The notes under the pieces are model-generated. The model saw only the letters and a list, made by a program, of their open reading frames with translations, was not told the origin of the DNA and searched no databases. 64,000 nt of DNA, from the NCBI GenBank assembly GCA_029580855.1, contig JAKPQH010000205.1, positions 78,433-142,432 on the forward strand, written 5' to 3'. This document shows positions 1 to 8,431 of the stretch, one piece after another (the stretch's first letter is position 1; each line of letters opens with the position of its first letter). The DNA is from a bacterium (GTDB taxonomy: Bacteria; Methylomirabilota; Methylomirabilia; Methylomirabilales; 2-02-FULL-66-22). Position numbers and translations under genes: made by a program.

Positions 1-2873
1 CCATCGTGGAGAAGTTCGACCCCGACTCGGCCCCCGTTCTCGGCATCGTCGTCTCCGCGCGGCGGGACCAGCGCGAGATCACCGAGTTCGTGGATAAACG
101 CATCAAGCAGCCCCTGGAGACGATCAACGGCGTGGGGAGCATCACCTTCGTCGGCGATCGGAAGCGCGAGATCCAGGTCATCCTGGACCCCCGCAAACTG
201 GCGGCGTACGGTGTGAGCATCGAGCAGGCGAAACAGGCCCTGGCCAAGCAAAACCTGGAGATTCCCGGCGGCCGCGTGACGTACGGCGACAGCGAGAAGG
301 TCCTGCGCACCATGGCCCGCATCCGGAGCGCGGACGATTTCGGGGCGGTCATCGTGGCGGCGAAAGGGGGGGCCCCCATCCGCATCGGCGATCTGGGGAC
401 GGTCGTCGACGGGACCGAAGAGCCCCGGACGATCTCGCGATTCAACGGGCAGAACGCGGTCTCGCTCCTGGTGCGCAAGCAGTCGGGCACCAACACGGTC
501 AGGGTGGTGGACCTGGTGAAGGAGCGGCTGACCCGGATCGCCGCGACGCTTCCGCCGGACTACACGGTGCAAACGGTCCGCGATCAGTCGCGCTTTATCC
601 GCCGCTCCTTCGAGGAAGTGCAGACACACATGATCCTCGGGGGCTTCCTGGCGGCGCTGGTGGTCCTCTTTTTTATCCGAAACCTGCGCTCCGCCGTCAT
701 CGCCGCCATTTCCATCCCGACCTCCATCATCGCCACCTTCAGCATCATGCGGGCCCTGGACTTCACGCTCAACAACATGACGATGCTGGCGCTCAGCCTG
801 TCCACGGGCATTGTCATCGACGATGCGCTGGTGGTGCTGGAGAACATCTACCGGTACATCGAAGAAGAAGGGCGAACCCCCATGGCGGCGGCGGTCGAAG
901 CCACGCGCGAGATCGGTACCGCCGTCATGGCCACGACGCTGTCCCTGGTGGTGATCTTCCTTCCCGTGGCGTTCATGCAGGGTCGGATCGGCCGGCTTTT
1001 CTTCCAGTTTGGCATCACCGCGGCCTCGGCGGTTCTCGTGTCGCTGCTGGTGGCTTTCACGCTGACCCCCATGCTCTGCTCGCGTTTTCTCAAGGTGGCC
1101 GAGGCGAACGGGGCACAACGGAAATCCAAGGAGTCCGGATATTTCCGCGTCATCGAGCGGGCGTACGACTGGCTGCTCCGGCTCTCCTTGCGCCATCGGT
1201 TTGCGGTCTTGACCCTGGCGCTCCTGGTGGGGGGCTCCACCTTCTGGATTTACGGGTACCTCAGCGAGGAAAGCTTCGTCGACGACGATCAGAGCGAGTT
1301 CGAAATCTTTATCCAGGCTCCGGAAGGCTCCTCGCTGGACCGGACGGATCGGATCCTGCGGCAGGTGGAGCAGGAGATCGGCAAGCTGCGCGGGGTGCGG
1401 GTGCTGTTCACCACCATCGGCGTCGGCGAGCAGACCGCGGTGACGGATGCCAGCATCTATGTGGGCTTGACGCCGCTCCGCGAGGGCACCGAGTTCCAGC
1501 GCATCCTGCAGCATCTCGGTATCTGGAAGTGGCTGGGACGGGCGCCGCTCCAGGAACGCCGCTTTCCCCAGACCGCCGTCATGCGGGACGCCCGCAAGGT
1601 CATGGCCGGCTATCCCGAGCTGACCAGCAGCGTACAGGATCTCTTCGCCTCGGGCCAGACCGGCTCGCGGCGGCACCCGTTCCAGCTGATTCTGCGCGGA
1701 CCCGATCTGGAGGGTCTGGATCGATACTCCCAGATGTTGGCCGCTCAGGCCCGCATGGTGCCCGGGATGCTGGATGTGGATACCACGCTGGCGCGCCGCA
1801 AGCCGGAGATCCGCGTGCTCATCGACCGGGACAAGGCGGCGGACCTCGGCGTGGGGGTCGACAGCATCGCGTCCAGTCTCCGCACCATGGTGGGCGGGGA
1901 GGAGGCCACCCGGTACAAGGAGGCGGACGACCAGTACGTCGTGCGGCTGCGCCTCCGGGACGACTTCCGCAAGGACGCCCAGGTGATCAGCGAGCTGTAC
2001 GTCCCCAGCCGCACCCGGGGGCTGGTCCCGATGAACAACGTCGTCCGCCTGACCGAGGAGAAAGGGCCCAACCAGATCGACCGGCTGGATCGCGAGCGCC
2101 AGGTGGGCATCATCGCCAACCTGGACCCGCAGCTGACCATCGGCGACGCGGTCAAGGCCATGGGTCCCAAGGTCGCTGCGGTGAAGCTGCCCCCCGGCTA
2201 CTCCACCCGCTACCTGGGGCGGGCGCAGTTCCTCGCCGAGGCGCGCGCCAATTTTCTGCTGGCCCTCGGCCTCAGCCTCATCTTCATCTACATGGTCCTG
2301 GCCGCGCAGTTCGAGAGCTTCATCCACCCCCTCACGATCATGATGTCCCTTCCCCTCGCCATGCCGTTCGGGCTGGTGTCGCTGGTGGTGGGGGGATACA
2401 CGATGAACATCTTCAGCGCCATCGGCATCCTGATGCTGTTCGGCGTCGTGAAGAAGAACGCCATCCTCCAGGTGGATTACACCAACGTGCTCCGGGAGCG
2501 TGGCCTGCCGCGCCACGACGCCGTGATCAGGGCCGACCACGCCCGGTTGCGACCCATCCTCATGACGACGATCTCCATCATCGCCGGGATGCTTCCCATC
2601 GCTCTCGGCAAAGGCGACGGGTCGGCCTCTCGCGCCGCCATGGCGACCGTCGTGGTCGGCGGCCAGACGCTCTGTCTGTTGCTCACTTTGCTGGTCACGC
2701 CCGTGATCTACACCTATTTCGACGATCTGCGATCCCTCAGGATCGGGAAGCTCGCCAAGCTTCCCGAGTGGTTCTGGGAGCGGCTGCGCCGGGCGCCCTC
2801 GCGACTCGGCGGCGCCCGCGCCCCCGAGGAGCCGGCCGGTCGACCCGTCGAGCCAACGCCCGCGGGCGATTGA
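1..2873 (+). CDS. RND (HAE1-type) efflux permease, 5'-truncated by the window edge
   Basis: Inner-membrane proton-driven RND pump subunit that exports drugs or other compounds through a tripartite channel. The reading frame is open from the first bases, so the true start lies upstream. About 955 residues are visible and roughly the first 100-120 of a normal ~1040 aa protein are missing. Visible parts are porter subdomains, a block of membrane helices with the proton-relay pair in GIVIDDALVV (near residue 271 of the visible part), a second porter half, and a second helix block with GVVKKNAIL carrying the conserved Lys. The tail is Pro/Arg-rich. The next gene encodes a PG0541-type protein, which is typically found beside RND pumps. 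The substrate cannot be told from sequence. Confidence 0.95.
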   Translation, partial: IVEKFDPDSAPVLGIVVSARRDQREITEFVDKRIKQPLETINGVGSITFVGDRKREIQVILDPRKLAAYGVSIEQAKQALAKQNLEIPGGRVTYGDSEKVLRTMARIRSADDFGAVIVAAKGGAPIRIGDLGTVVDGTEEPRTISRFNGQNAVSLLVRKQSGTNTVRVVDLVKERLTRIAATLPPDYTVQTVRDQSRFIRRSFEEVQTHMILGGFLAALVVLFFIRNLRSAVIAAISIPTSIIATFSIMRALDFTLNNMTMLALSLSTGIVIDDALVVLENIYRYIEEEGRTPMAAAVEATREIGTAVMATTLSLVVIFLPVAFMQGRIGRLFFQFGITAASAVLVSLLVAFTLTPMLCSRFLKVAEANGAQRKSKESGYFRVIERAYDWLLRLSLRHRFAVLTLALLVGGSTFWIYGYLSEESFVDDDQSEFEIFIQAPEGSSLDRTDRILRQVEQEIGKLRGVRVLFTTIGVGEQTAVTDASIYVGLTPLREGTEFQRILQHLGIWKWLGRAPLQERRFPQTAVMRDARKVMAGYPELTSSVQDLFASGQTGSRRHPFQLILRGPDLEGLDRYSQMLAAQARMVPGMLDVDTTLARRKPEIRVLIDRDKAADLGVGVDSIASSLRTMVGGEEATRYKEADDQYVVRLRLRDDFRKDAQVISELYVPSRTRGLVPMNNVVRLTEEKGPNQIDRLDRERQVGIIANLDPQLTIGDAVKAMGPKVAAVKLPPGYSTRYLGRAQFLAEARANFLLALGLSLIFIYMVLAAQFESFIHPLTIMMSLPLAMPFGLVSLVVGGYTMNIFSAIGILMLFGVVKKNAILQVDYTNVLRERGLPRHDAVIRADHARLRPILMTTISIIAGMLPIALGKGDGSASRAAMATVVVGGQTLCLLLTLLVTPVIYTYFDDLRSLRIGKLAKLPEWFWERLRRAPSRLGGARAPEEPAGRPVEPTPAGD

Positions 2874-3025
2874 TCCGCCCCGGCGTGGAGCAGGATTAGG
2901 ATACCCCCGCGGCGCCGGCGCGGCCGCCCCGTTTGCCCACTGGCGGTTCCGTCGCGTCGGGGGAGGGCTCGCCGACCTTCGGCGTTGCCGCGTCGGGGGG
3001 TGGACGTTCTGCCGGAGGGGCCACG

Positions 3026-3328
3026 ATGAAGCTCGTTCTGATCGTCTTCAACTTCATCTACGACGATTCCGTCAGGGCCATCATCGAACGGCTGAAGATC
3101 CCGGGATTCACCGAGGTGCCGCGCGTGTTCGGTACCGGGGAATCCGGCAAGCGGTTCGGCACCCACGCCTTTCCCGGTCACGACACCATGCTTTTCACGA
3201 TCCTCCCGGAGGAGATGGTCGGACCGCTCGTCGATCGGATTGCAGAGTTCAAGGCGGGGTTGACCGACCGGGCTCGGCGCCACGGCGGCATCAAGGCCTT
3301 CGTCCTGCCTGTGGAGCGGATGATCTGA
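3026..3328 (+). CDS. PG0541-type transporter-associated protein
   Basis: Small 100 aa cytoplasmic protein of the PII-like ferredoxin-fold sort found next to RND pumps. The track ORF begins at 2933. I prefer ATG 3026 (MKLVLIVFNF) because a ggagggg ribosome site sits just upstream and the preceding residues are low-complexity Gly/Ser. Visible motifs are GTGESGKRFGTHAFPGHD in the middle and a C-terminal KAFVLPVE strand. It lies about 150 bp after the RND permease in the same direction and is probably co-transcribed. The role, perhaps sensing or regulating the pump, is not established for the family. It ends 5 bp from a convergent gene. Confidence 0.75.
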   Translation: MKLVLIVFNFIYDDSVRAIIERLKIPGFTEVPRVFGTGESGKRFGTHAFPGHDTMLFTILPEEMVGPLVDRIAEFKAGLTDRARRHGGIKAFVLPVERMI

Positions 3329-3333
3329 CGCGG

Positions 3334-4011
3334 CTACCGGACGACGCGGAACCGGGCGGAGCGTGTCGAGAGCCGCGCCCCATCCGCGAGATGCGGGGTC
3401 CAGGACACGGTGAGCACACCGCCCCGCGCCGTCGCATACTGGAGATACACAAAGCCTTCCGCGCTGGCCCCGGCGAGCAGCCGCCCCTCGCGCAGGCCGA
3501 GCGTCAGCACGTCCTGCGCCGCGGGTCTCGGCCACCCGTACGGGTAAAAGTACGGATCGGGATACCACGGCCCGTAGTAGGGTTCCCAGCGGCGTCGCCA
3601 GTACGGGTAATACCACGGTCCGGCCACCAGGCGCGGGCGCGGCTGTTCGGAAGGATCCGGCGGGCGCAGACCGCCGGACACGGCGCGCGCCACCTCGCCG
3701 GGTGGGACGCCGCGGTACTGCTGGTTCGCGGCGTCCAGCGCCACGAAGTCCTCGTAGCGGATCTGCAGGTCGTCGCTCCGCCCGTTCTCGATCCGGACCC
3801 GCACGGGCGTGAAGTACCGCCAGAGGTCGATCGGATACGCCGACCACGCGTTCAGCAGGACGGTCCACCGAATGCCGTCGCCGGTCAGTGTAACCTCGGG
3901 CGCGGCGGGCGTCGTCACGGATTCCAGGCGTGGGCCCGCGGCGCACGCGCACAGCAGGCTCAGTGCGGTCAGCGCGACGGCGGCGACCCCGCGTCGCGCG
4001 GAACGCCGCAT
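3334..4011 (-). CDS. putative lipoprotein, Tyr/Trp/Pro-rich
   Basis: A 225 aa exported protein of unknown function. The start is placed at ATG 4011 (MRRSARRG); the track start at 4083 adds an unlikely leader. The N-terminus has arginines, a hydrophobic stretch and a lipobox-like LSLLCAC, so it is probably an outer-membrane or periplasmic lipoprotein. A mid-protein segment (about residues 120-160) is unusually rich in Tyr, Trp and Pro (GPWYYPYWRRRWEPYYGPW). The flanks look like beta-sandwich sequence. It converges with the PG0541-type gene and diverges from the Rho-N gene. No known family is recognised. Confidence 0.7.
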   Translation of the reverse strand: MRRSARRGVAAVALTALSLLCACAAGPRLESVTTPAAPEVTLTGDGIRWTVLLNAWSAYPIDLWRYFTPVRVRIENGRSDDLQIRYEDFVALDAANQQYRGVPPGEVARAVSGGLRPPDPSEQPRPRLVAGPWYYPYWRRRWEPYYGPWYPDPYFYPYGWPRPAAQDVLTLGLREGRLLAGASAEGFVYLQYATARGGVLTVSWTPHLADGARLSTRSARFRVVR

Positions 4012-4030
4012 GCGCGGCCGCCGCGGAGCC

Positions 4031-4058
4031 TTGATTTTTCCCGGAGGCCGGATATAAT
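4031..4058 (+). promoter_or_regulatory. sigma70-type promoter for the Rho-N gene
   Basis: TTGATT at 4031-4036, a 16 bp spacer, and a perfect TATAAT at 4053-4058. It lies about 90 bp upstream of ATG 4146, between two divergent genes. It is the best consensus -10 in the window. Confidence 0.7.
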
Positions 4059-4145
4059 GCGGTCGCAGGTGTGCGACACCCATGACGACATGATAGCAGG
4101 ATTCGCGGACAATTCAACGCTCGCAGCCCTGGCAGAGGAGACCAG

Positions 4146-4490
4146 ATGGCAACGCCACGCGCCGACCTTGAGAAAATGACGGCCCCCAAGCTTCGCGAGT
4201 TGGCCATCGCCCAGTTCCCAAACCTGACCGGCGTGTCCGGGATGAAGAAGGAGGAGCTGGTCGACGCCATCGTGGCGGAGCAGGTGCGCCAAGGCCTCCT
4301 CCCGAAAGAGGAGCGCCAGACGCAGGCCACGGTCAAGATGGGTGCGGCGCAGTTGAAAACGTCCATTCGGGCCCTGAAGGGCGACCGGAAGGCCGCGCTC
4401 GAGGCCAAGGATCGCGCCGGACTGCTGGGGGCACGCCTGCGGATCAAACGGATGAAGCGACGGCTTCGGAAGCTGCGAGAGGCATCCTAG
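4146..4490 (+). CDS. Rho termination factor N-terminal (SAP-like) domain protein
   Basis: A 114 aa protein whose N-terminal third (about residues 8-48: MTAPKLRELAIAQFPNLTG, then KKEELVDAIVAEQ) matches the Rho_N helix-extension-helix fold that binds nucleic acid in transcription terminator Rho. The rest is a basic helical tail (RIKRMKRRLRKLREAS). The ATPase and RNA-binding domains of full Rho are absent, so it is a stand-alone Rho_N protein of unknown role. It has its own strong promoter and is followed 70 bp later by an FmdB-type gene. Confidence 0.75.
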   Translation: MATPRADLEKMTAPKLRELAIAQFPNLTGVSGMKKEELVDAIVAEQVRQGLLPKEERQTQATVKMGAAQLKTSIRALKGDRKAALEAKDRAGLLGARLRIKRMKRRLRKLREAS

Positions 4491-4560
4491 AGCCCTCTCC
4501 GCCTACGACAATCGCCTGTCGGGATCCATCCACACGGCGACATACTTCAGGAGGGTACCT

Positions 4561-4725
4561 ATGCCGACTTACGATTTTCGCTGCGGCGGTTGTGGGAAGA
4601 GATTCACGCTGACCATGTCCATCAGCGAGCGGGACCGCAAACGGATCACGTGCCCCAAGTGCGGATCCAGACGCGTCGAGCCGGTGTTCTCCAGCTTCTT
4701 CGCCAAGACCTCGCGCAAGAGCTGA
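4561..4725 (+). CDS. FmdB-family zinc ribbon protein
   Basis: A 54 aa ORF below the track's size limit. It starts MPTYDFRCGGCGKRF, the hallmark FmdB opening, and carries a second CPKC knuckle (ITCPKCGSR), giving CX2C...CX2C for one structural zinc. An aggagg ribosome site lies upstream of ATG 4561. FmdB proteins are tiny putative regulators; this one has no adjacent formamidase or amidase genes. A hairpin follows the stop directly. Confidence 0.85.
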   Translation: MPTYDFRCGGCGKRFTLTMSISERDRKRITCPKCGSRRVEPVFSSFFAKTSRKS

Positions 4726-4730
4726 CGGAA

Positions 4731-4759
4731 ACGACCTCCGCACCCGGTGCGGAGGTCGT
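4731..4759 (+). terminator. perfect 13-bp hairpin after fmdB
   Basis: ACGACCTCCGCAC pairs perfectly with its complement across a 3-nt loop, 5 bp after the stop. No T-tract follows, so intrinsic termination is uncertain, but the symmetry is exact. Confidence 0.6.
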
Positions 4760-4792
4760 GCGCAGGTGGTGCCTGCGTTCCGGGGGCGACAC

Positions 4793-5752
4793 ATGATCCT
4801 CGTGACGGGCGCTGGCGGATTCCTGGGACGCCACGTCGTGCGTCGGCTGGTGGGCGCCGGCGAGGCCGTCCGCTGCCTCTGCCGGCCCGGGTCGCCCGGC
4901 GGCGATTGGCTGAGGGGCCAGTCGGCGGAACTTTTCTCCGGACATCTCCACGACCCGGACGGCGTCGCCCGCGCCTGCCGCGGCGTCCGCCAGATCATTC
5001 ATCTGGCCTCTCCCATCCTGGAGGTGCGGGACGCGGTGGTGGAGCAGTTCCACCGGCAGGCGACCGCGTGTCTCGTTGACGGCGCACGCCGGGCCTGCGT
5101 GGACCGCTTCCTGATGGTGAGTCCGCTGGGATGCGGCACGTCCGCCGATCTTCCGTTTCTTCGCAGCCGTGGGGCCGCCGAGGAGCATCTGCGGAAGAGC
5201 GGGCTTCCCTACGTCATACTGCAGTCGTCGCTGATGTTCGGGGCCGGGGATCGGCTGATCGGAGGGATCATCCGGCTGCTGTGCCGCACGGGGCTGCTGG
5301 TGATCCCGGGGACCGGCAAAACGATGCTCCAGCCGGTCTGGGTCGGCGATATCGTCTCCTGCCTGCTGCGGGCGCTGCGCGACGACAAGGTTGCCGATCG
5401 CACCATCCCCGTCGGCGGGCCGCAGCACCTCACGTACGAAGAGGTTGCCGACCAAGTCGCCAAGATGCTGAATCTACCCCGAGTGAAGGTGCACCTGTCG
5501 CGGCGGACCGTCGGCTGGGCGTCTCGGTTTCTCGAGGGTCTGGGCCGCAACCCCTTTCTCGGATATCGTCATCTGGAACTTCTGGATGTCGGGACGATCA
5601 CGGCGCTGGACGCGGTGAAGCGGGCCTTCGATTTTCAACCCATGCCGCTCGTCGAGGGCGTCGCCTACCAGCTGGCCCCCCGACAGGACCTCGGCGTTGC
5701 CGCGCGCCGACCCGGAGCGGAGCGCAGTTCTCGGATGCGGGGCCATCGCTAG
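4793..5752 (+). CDS. NAD(P)-dependent epimerase/dehydratase family protein (atypical SDR)
   Basis: A 319 aa Rossmann-fold protein. The start is set at ATG 4793 so that the nucleotide-binding motif MILVTGAGGFLGRHVV opens the protein; the track start at 4766 only adds leader. Other landmarks are HLASPI after the second half of the fold and a C-terminal region typical of complex-I-assembly-like (NDUFA9-type) atypical SDRs. Such proteins act on nucleotide sugars, quinones or other small molecules, and the substrate is unknown here. The classical YxxxK is not obvious, which fits an atypical member. It follows the fmdB hairpin and precedes a 350 bp gap before lgt. Confidence 0.8.
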   Translation: MILVTGAGGFLGRHVVRRLVGAGEAVRCLCRPGSPGGDWLRGQSAELFSGHLHDPDGVARACRGVRQIIHLASPILEVRDAVVEQFHRQATACLVDGARRACVDRFLMVSPLGCGTSADLPFLRSRGAAEEHLRKSGLPYVILQSSLMFGAGDRLIGGIIRLLCRTGLLVIPGTGKTMLQPVWVGDIVSCLLRALRDDKVADRTIPVGGPQHLTYEEVADQVAKMLNLPRVKVHLSRRTVGWASRFLEGLGRNPFLGYRHLELLDVGTITALDAVKRAFDFQPMPLVEGVAYQLAPRQDLGVAARRPGAERSSRMRGHR

Positions 5753-6102
5753 CCGAGGCGCCGAGGACTCGCACGGGCCGCGGCATCCCCCGTCGGGCCC
5801 GTTCCCGGGCCATGTCCGCGCGTGCTGCCGCCTTCATCGTGCCGTATGCTGTCGCGGCCGTCTCCCGGGCATGCCCCACAGGGGTGAGGTGGGCCGCATC
5901 CGCGCGCGGAGCGCGGGCGCGGCGAGGAGCGTGCGGCCCCGGGTTGGCGACGGGGCGACGCGTGCGGGCGCACGCTTCCGCTTGACTTCCCCGCGAATCG
6001 GCGACTATTGTCCGCGCGGCGCCGGGCGCCCGGCCCCGGCGCCCGCCGATGCGGCCAGACCGGCGGTGCCGGACCCCATCCCGTTGCAGACGAGGAGACG
6101 AG
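5753..6102. other. intergenic region before lgt
   Basis: 350 bp of GC-rich sequence between the epimerase and lgt. Small ORFs on both strands have no ribosome sites and no recognisable sequence. The only feature supported is the lgt promoter near its right end. Confidence 0.5.
5982..6011 (+). promoter_or_regulatory. predicted promoter for lgt
   Basis: TTGACT at 5982-5987, an 18 bp spacer and TATTGT at 6006-6011, about 90 bp upstream of the lgt start, in an otherwise very GC-rich gap. Confidence 0.55.
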
Positions 6103-6885
6103 ATGTTCGCCTCACCGGGCTCCCTGGCGTTTCAGATCGGGCCGTTGGCCGTGCGCTGGTACGGGCTCCTCATCGCCGCCGGCGTCATGCTGGGGACCAC
6201 GCTGGCGCATCGTGAGGCGCTCCGCCGGGGCGAGGACCCGGACACACTGCTCAATCTCATCGTCGTCGCCGTGCTCGGTGCGCTGGCGGGCGCGCGGCTC
6301 TACTACGTCCTTTTCAACTGGGGCTACTACGGGACGCAGCCGGCGAAGATCTTTGCCATCTGGGAGGGCGGTCTTGCCATCCACGGCGGCCTGATCGCCG
6401 GCGCGCTCACCACCCTCCTGTACTGCCGGATGACGGGGCTCTCGGTGCTGGTCACGCTGGATATCATGGCGCCCAGCGTAGCCATCGGCCAGGCCATCGG
6501 ACGCTGGGGCAATTTCTTCAACCAGGAGGCCTTCGGAACACCGACCGATCTGCCTTGGCGGCTGTACATCGACCCGTATCACCGGCCCCCGAGCCTGAAA
6601 GGTTTCGAGTATTTCCATCCGACGTTTCTGTACGAGTCGCTCTGGAACGTGCTGGTGTTCTGCGTTCTCTGGTTCGGTCTCCGAAAACGGTTTACGGGCA
6701 AGCCGGGGGCCCTGACGCTCTCGTACCTCGGCCTGTACTCCCTGGGCCGTTTCTTCGTGGAGGGGTTGCGCATCGATAGTCTGATGCTCGGGAGCTTTCG
6801 TGCGGCGCAGATCGTGAGCGCTTTTCTCGTGGGGGCCGCCACCATCGGCCTGGTGGCGCTGCTGCGCAGGAATACGCGAGGGTGA
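6103..6885 (+). CDS. lgt: prolipoprotein diacylglyceryl transferase
   Basis: Inner-membrane enzyme that transfers diacylglycerol from phosphatidylglycerol to the lipobox cysteine of prolipoproteins, the first step of lipoprotein maturation. 260 aa from ATG 6103 (gaggaga site upstream). The Lgt signature GRWGNFFNQEAFG is intact, the conserved HGG occurs in GGLAIHGGLIAG, and about seven hydrophobic segments are visible. The C-terminal SLGRFFVEGLRIDSL motif is also typical. It is followed by ubiX after 7 bp. The several lipoproteins encoded in this window would be its substrates. Confidence 0.97.
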   Translation: MFASPGSLAFQIGPLAVRWYGLLIAAGVMLGTTLAHREALRRGEDPDTLLNLIVVAVLGALAGARLYYVLFNWGYYGTQPAKIFAIWEGGLAIHGGLIAGALTTLLYCRMTGLSVLVTLDIMAPSVAIGQAIGRWGNFFNQEAFGTPTDLPWRLYIDPYHRPPSLKGFEYFHPTFLYESLWNVLVFCVLWFGLRKRFTGKPGALTLSYLGLYSLGRFFVEGLRIDSLMLGSFRAAQIVSAFLVGAATIGLVALLRRNTRG

Positions 6886-6892
6886 GGCGGCG

Positions 6893-7516
6893 ATGTCGCG
6901 CCCCGGCGGGATCGCGCCTGCAGACAGGCGTATGAGACTCCTCGTCGGTATCTCGGGCTCCACGGGGTCCATTTACGGGATCCGGCTACTGCAGGTCCTC
7001 GGTCGTATCCCGAGCGTGGAGACCCATCTGATCATCTCCTTGCCGGCCAAACGGACCATCGTGGAAGAGACGGAGTTTTCCGTGCAGGAGGTGGAGCGGC
7101 TGGCGGCCCGTGTCTATGACAACCGGGATATCGGGGCCGCTCCGGCCAGCGGGTCCTTCAGGACGGCGGGGATGGTGATCATGCCGTGCAGCATCAGGAC
7201 CGCGTCGGCTCTCGCCACGTGCACCGGGGACACGCTCCTGTGCCGCGCCGGGGATGTGACCCTGAAGGAGGGGCGCCCCCTCATCGTGGGGGTGCGTGAG
7301 GCCCCACTGCATGCGGGACACCTCCGGCTGCTGACGGCGCTCGCCGAGTCGGGCGCGGTCGTCTTCCCGCCGGTTCCCGCCTTCTACCATCGACCCCAGA
7401 CGCTGGACGACATCGTGAATCACACCGTCGGGCGGGTCCTGGATCGGCTCAACATCCAGCACGATCTCGCCCCGGAGTGGGGGGGCACGCAGGCACCGTG
7501 GTCCAGGCCGTCGTGA
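6893..7516 (+). CDS. ubiX: UbiX-family flavin prenyltransferase
   Basis: Makes prenylated FMN from FMN and dimethylallyl phosphate, the cofactor of UbiD-type reversible decarboxylases. 207 aa. Motifs are VGISGSTGSIYG near the N-terminus (FMN/phosphate loop), MPCSIRTASALATC about residue 97, REAPLHAGHL and PAFYHRPQTLDDIV. The start is ATG 6893; an internal ATG at 6932 would begin directly before the flavin-binding motif. It lies 7 bp after lgt and overlaps an LpdD-like gene. No UbiD decarboxylase is visible nearby, so the enzyme it serves must be elsewhere. Confidence 0.93.
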   Translation: MSRPGGIAPADRRMRLLVGISGSTGSIYGIRLLQVLGRIPSVETHLIISLPAKRTIVEETEFSVQEVERLAARVYDNRDIGAAPASGSFRTAGMVIMPCSIRTASALATCTGDTLLCRAGDVTLKEGRPLIVGVREAPLHAGHLRLLTALAESGAVVFPPVPAFYHRPQTLDDIVNHTVGRVLDRLNIQHDLAPEWGGTQAPWSRPS

Positions 7517-8034
7517 GCCTGCGCGTGCGGCCGGTGGCGCGGAGCGGGGCGGCGGACGGCCGCCAGCGTCGCACGCAGGCACCGCAGGGGACCCGCGCGG
7601 TGTGCGAAGCGGCGTGCCGCGGGGTGCGCGGCCGCTGCGTTCCGTTCGCGGCGGGGGAAGGGGTGCATCGGCTCTGGGGCACGGCGCTGTTCTCGCATGC
7701 CAGCCTGGGGGTGAACCTCTTGGGGGGCAGCCGGCCGCACATCGGCGCGGTGGCCGTCGCGACGCCGCGCCGAAGCCTGGCGCGGCCGGGGCGACGCAGC
7801 GCGACGACGTCGGTCCTGGCGTTGCCGGGGCACAAAGACGACGAACTGGCCCGCTTCATGGCCACCGAACTGGCGCGGGAGCTGGGGATGACGGTCGTCG
7901 TGACGGCGGGTGTCCACCTCGCCGGGGCGCGCGCGTCCGACATCGCCGCCGTGCTGCGCACCGCCGGAGACGCCGTCAAGGCGATTCGGGCCTTGGCGGC
8001 ATCGGTGCGGGCGGAAAAAAGGAGAGGACGATGA
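7513..8034 (+). CDS. LpdD-like prenylated-flavin chaperone
   Basis: About 173 aa, resembling the small D subunit/chaperone that accompanies UbiX-UbiD type gallate and protocatechuate decarboxylases. Supporting motifs are RPHIGAVAVATPR and the strongly conserved-looking LPGHKDDELARFMATELAR followed by VVVTAGVHLAGA. GTG 7513 is chosen because it overlaps the ubiX stop as GTGA, the coupling pattern used elsewhere in this window; GTG 7477 and 7498 are alternatives. It overlaps the next gene by ATGA. It presumably helps deliver or mature prFMN for a decarboxylase encoded elsewhere. Confidence 0.75.
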   Translation: MSLRVRPVARSGAADGRQRRTQAPQGTRAVCEAACRGVRGRCVPFAAGEGVHRLWGTALFSHASLGVNLLGGSRPHIGAVAVATPRRSLARPGRRSATTSVLALPGHKDDELARFMATELARELGMTVVVTAGVHLAGARASDIAAVLRTAGDAVKAIRALAASVRAEKRRGR

Positions 8035-8399
8035 CCACTCGACAATCAGGGGCCCTGGGTGTGCTGCTGGTGGTCGCGGTCGGCGTGGCCGCGGGGATGG
8101 CCGGGGCGGCCTGGGCGCAGGAGGCGCCTCCCCCCGAGTCGGTGACCAAGACCATCTATGGGGGGTCTCCCATCGTGGCGGGCGTGGGTGCCGTCGCCGG
8201 CAGTATCGTCTACGCGCCTTTCAAGGCTCTGATCCTGTGTCCGCTGAGCGCCGTGGCCTCGGGGGTCACCTACGCCGCGACGCGGGGCGGGACGGATACA
8301 TCGGAATCCCTCTTGCGCCTGGGGTGTACGGGCACGTATGTCATCTCGCCGGCCATGGTACAGGGGCACGAAGCCTTCCAGCGCTATGACGAGCGGTGA
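8031..8399 (+). CDS. small exported protein of unknown function
   Basis: 122 aa, starting at ATG 8031 with a ggagagg site and overlapping lpdD by 4 bp. A clear signal peptide (about residues 1-34, ending AAWAQ) is followed by a second hydrophobic, Gly/Ala-rich stretch (SPIVAGVGAVAGSIVYAPFK). Two cysteines (ALILCPLS, RLGCTG) are present. It is likely periplasmic or membrane-anchored. I do not recognise the family. Translational coupling to ubiX-lpdD suggests a shared transcript, not necessarily a shared function. Confidence 0.7.
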   Translation: MTTRQSGALGVLLVVAVGVAAGMAGAAWAQEAPPPESVTKTIYGGSPIVAGVGAVAGSIVYAPFKALILCPLSAVASGVTYAATRGGTDTSESLLRLGCTGTYVISPAMVQGHEAFQRYDER

Positions 8400-8431
8400 G
8401 CCGTCGCCGGCGAACCGAGAGGGGGTGGCCC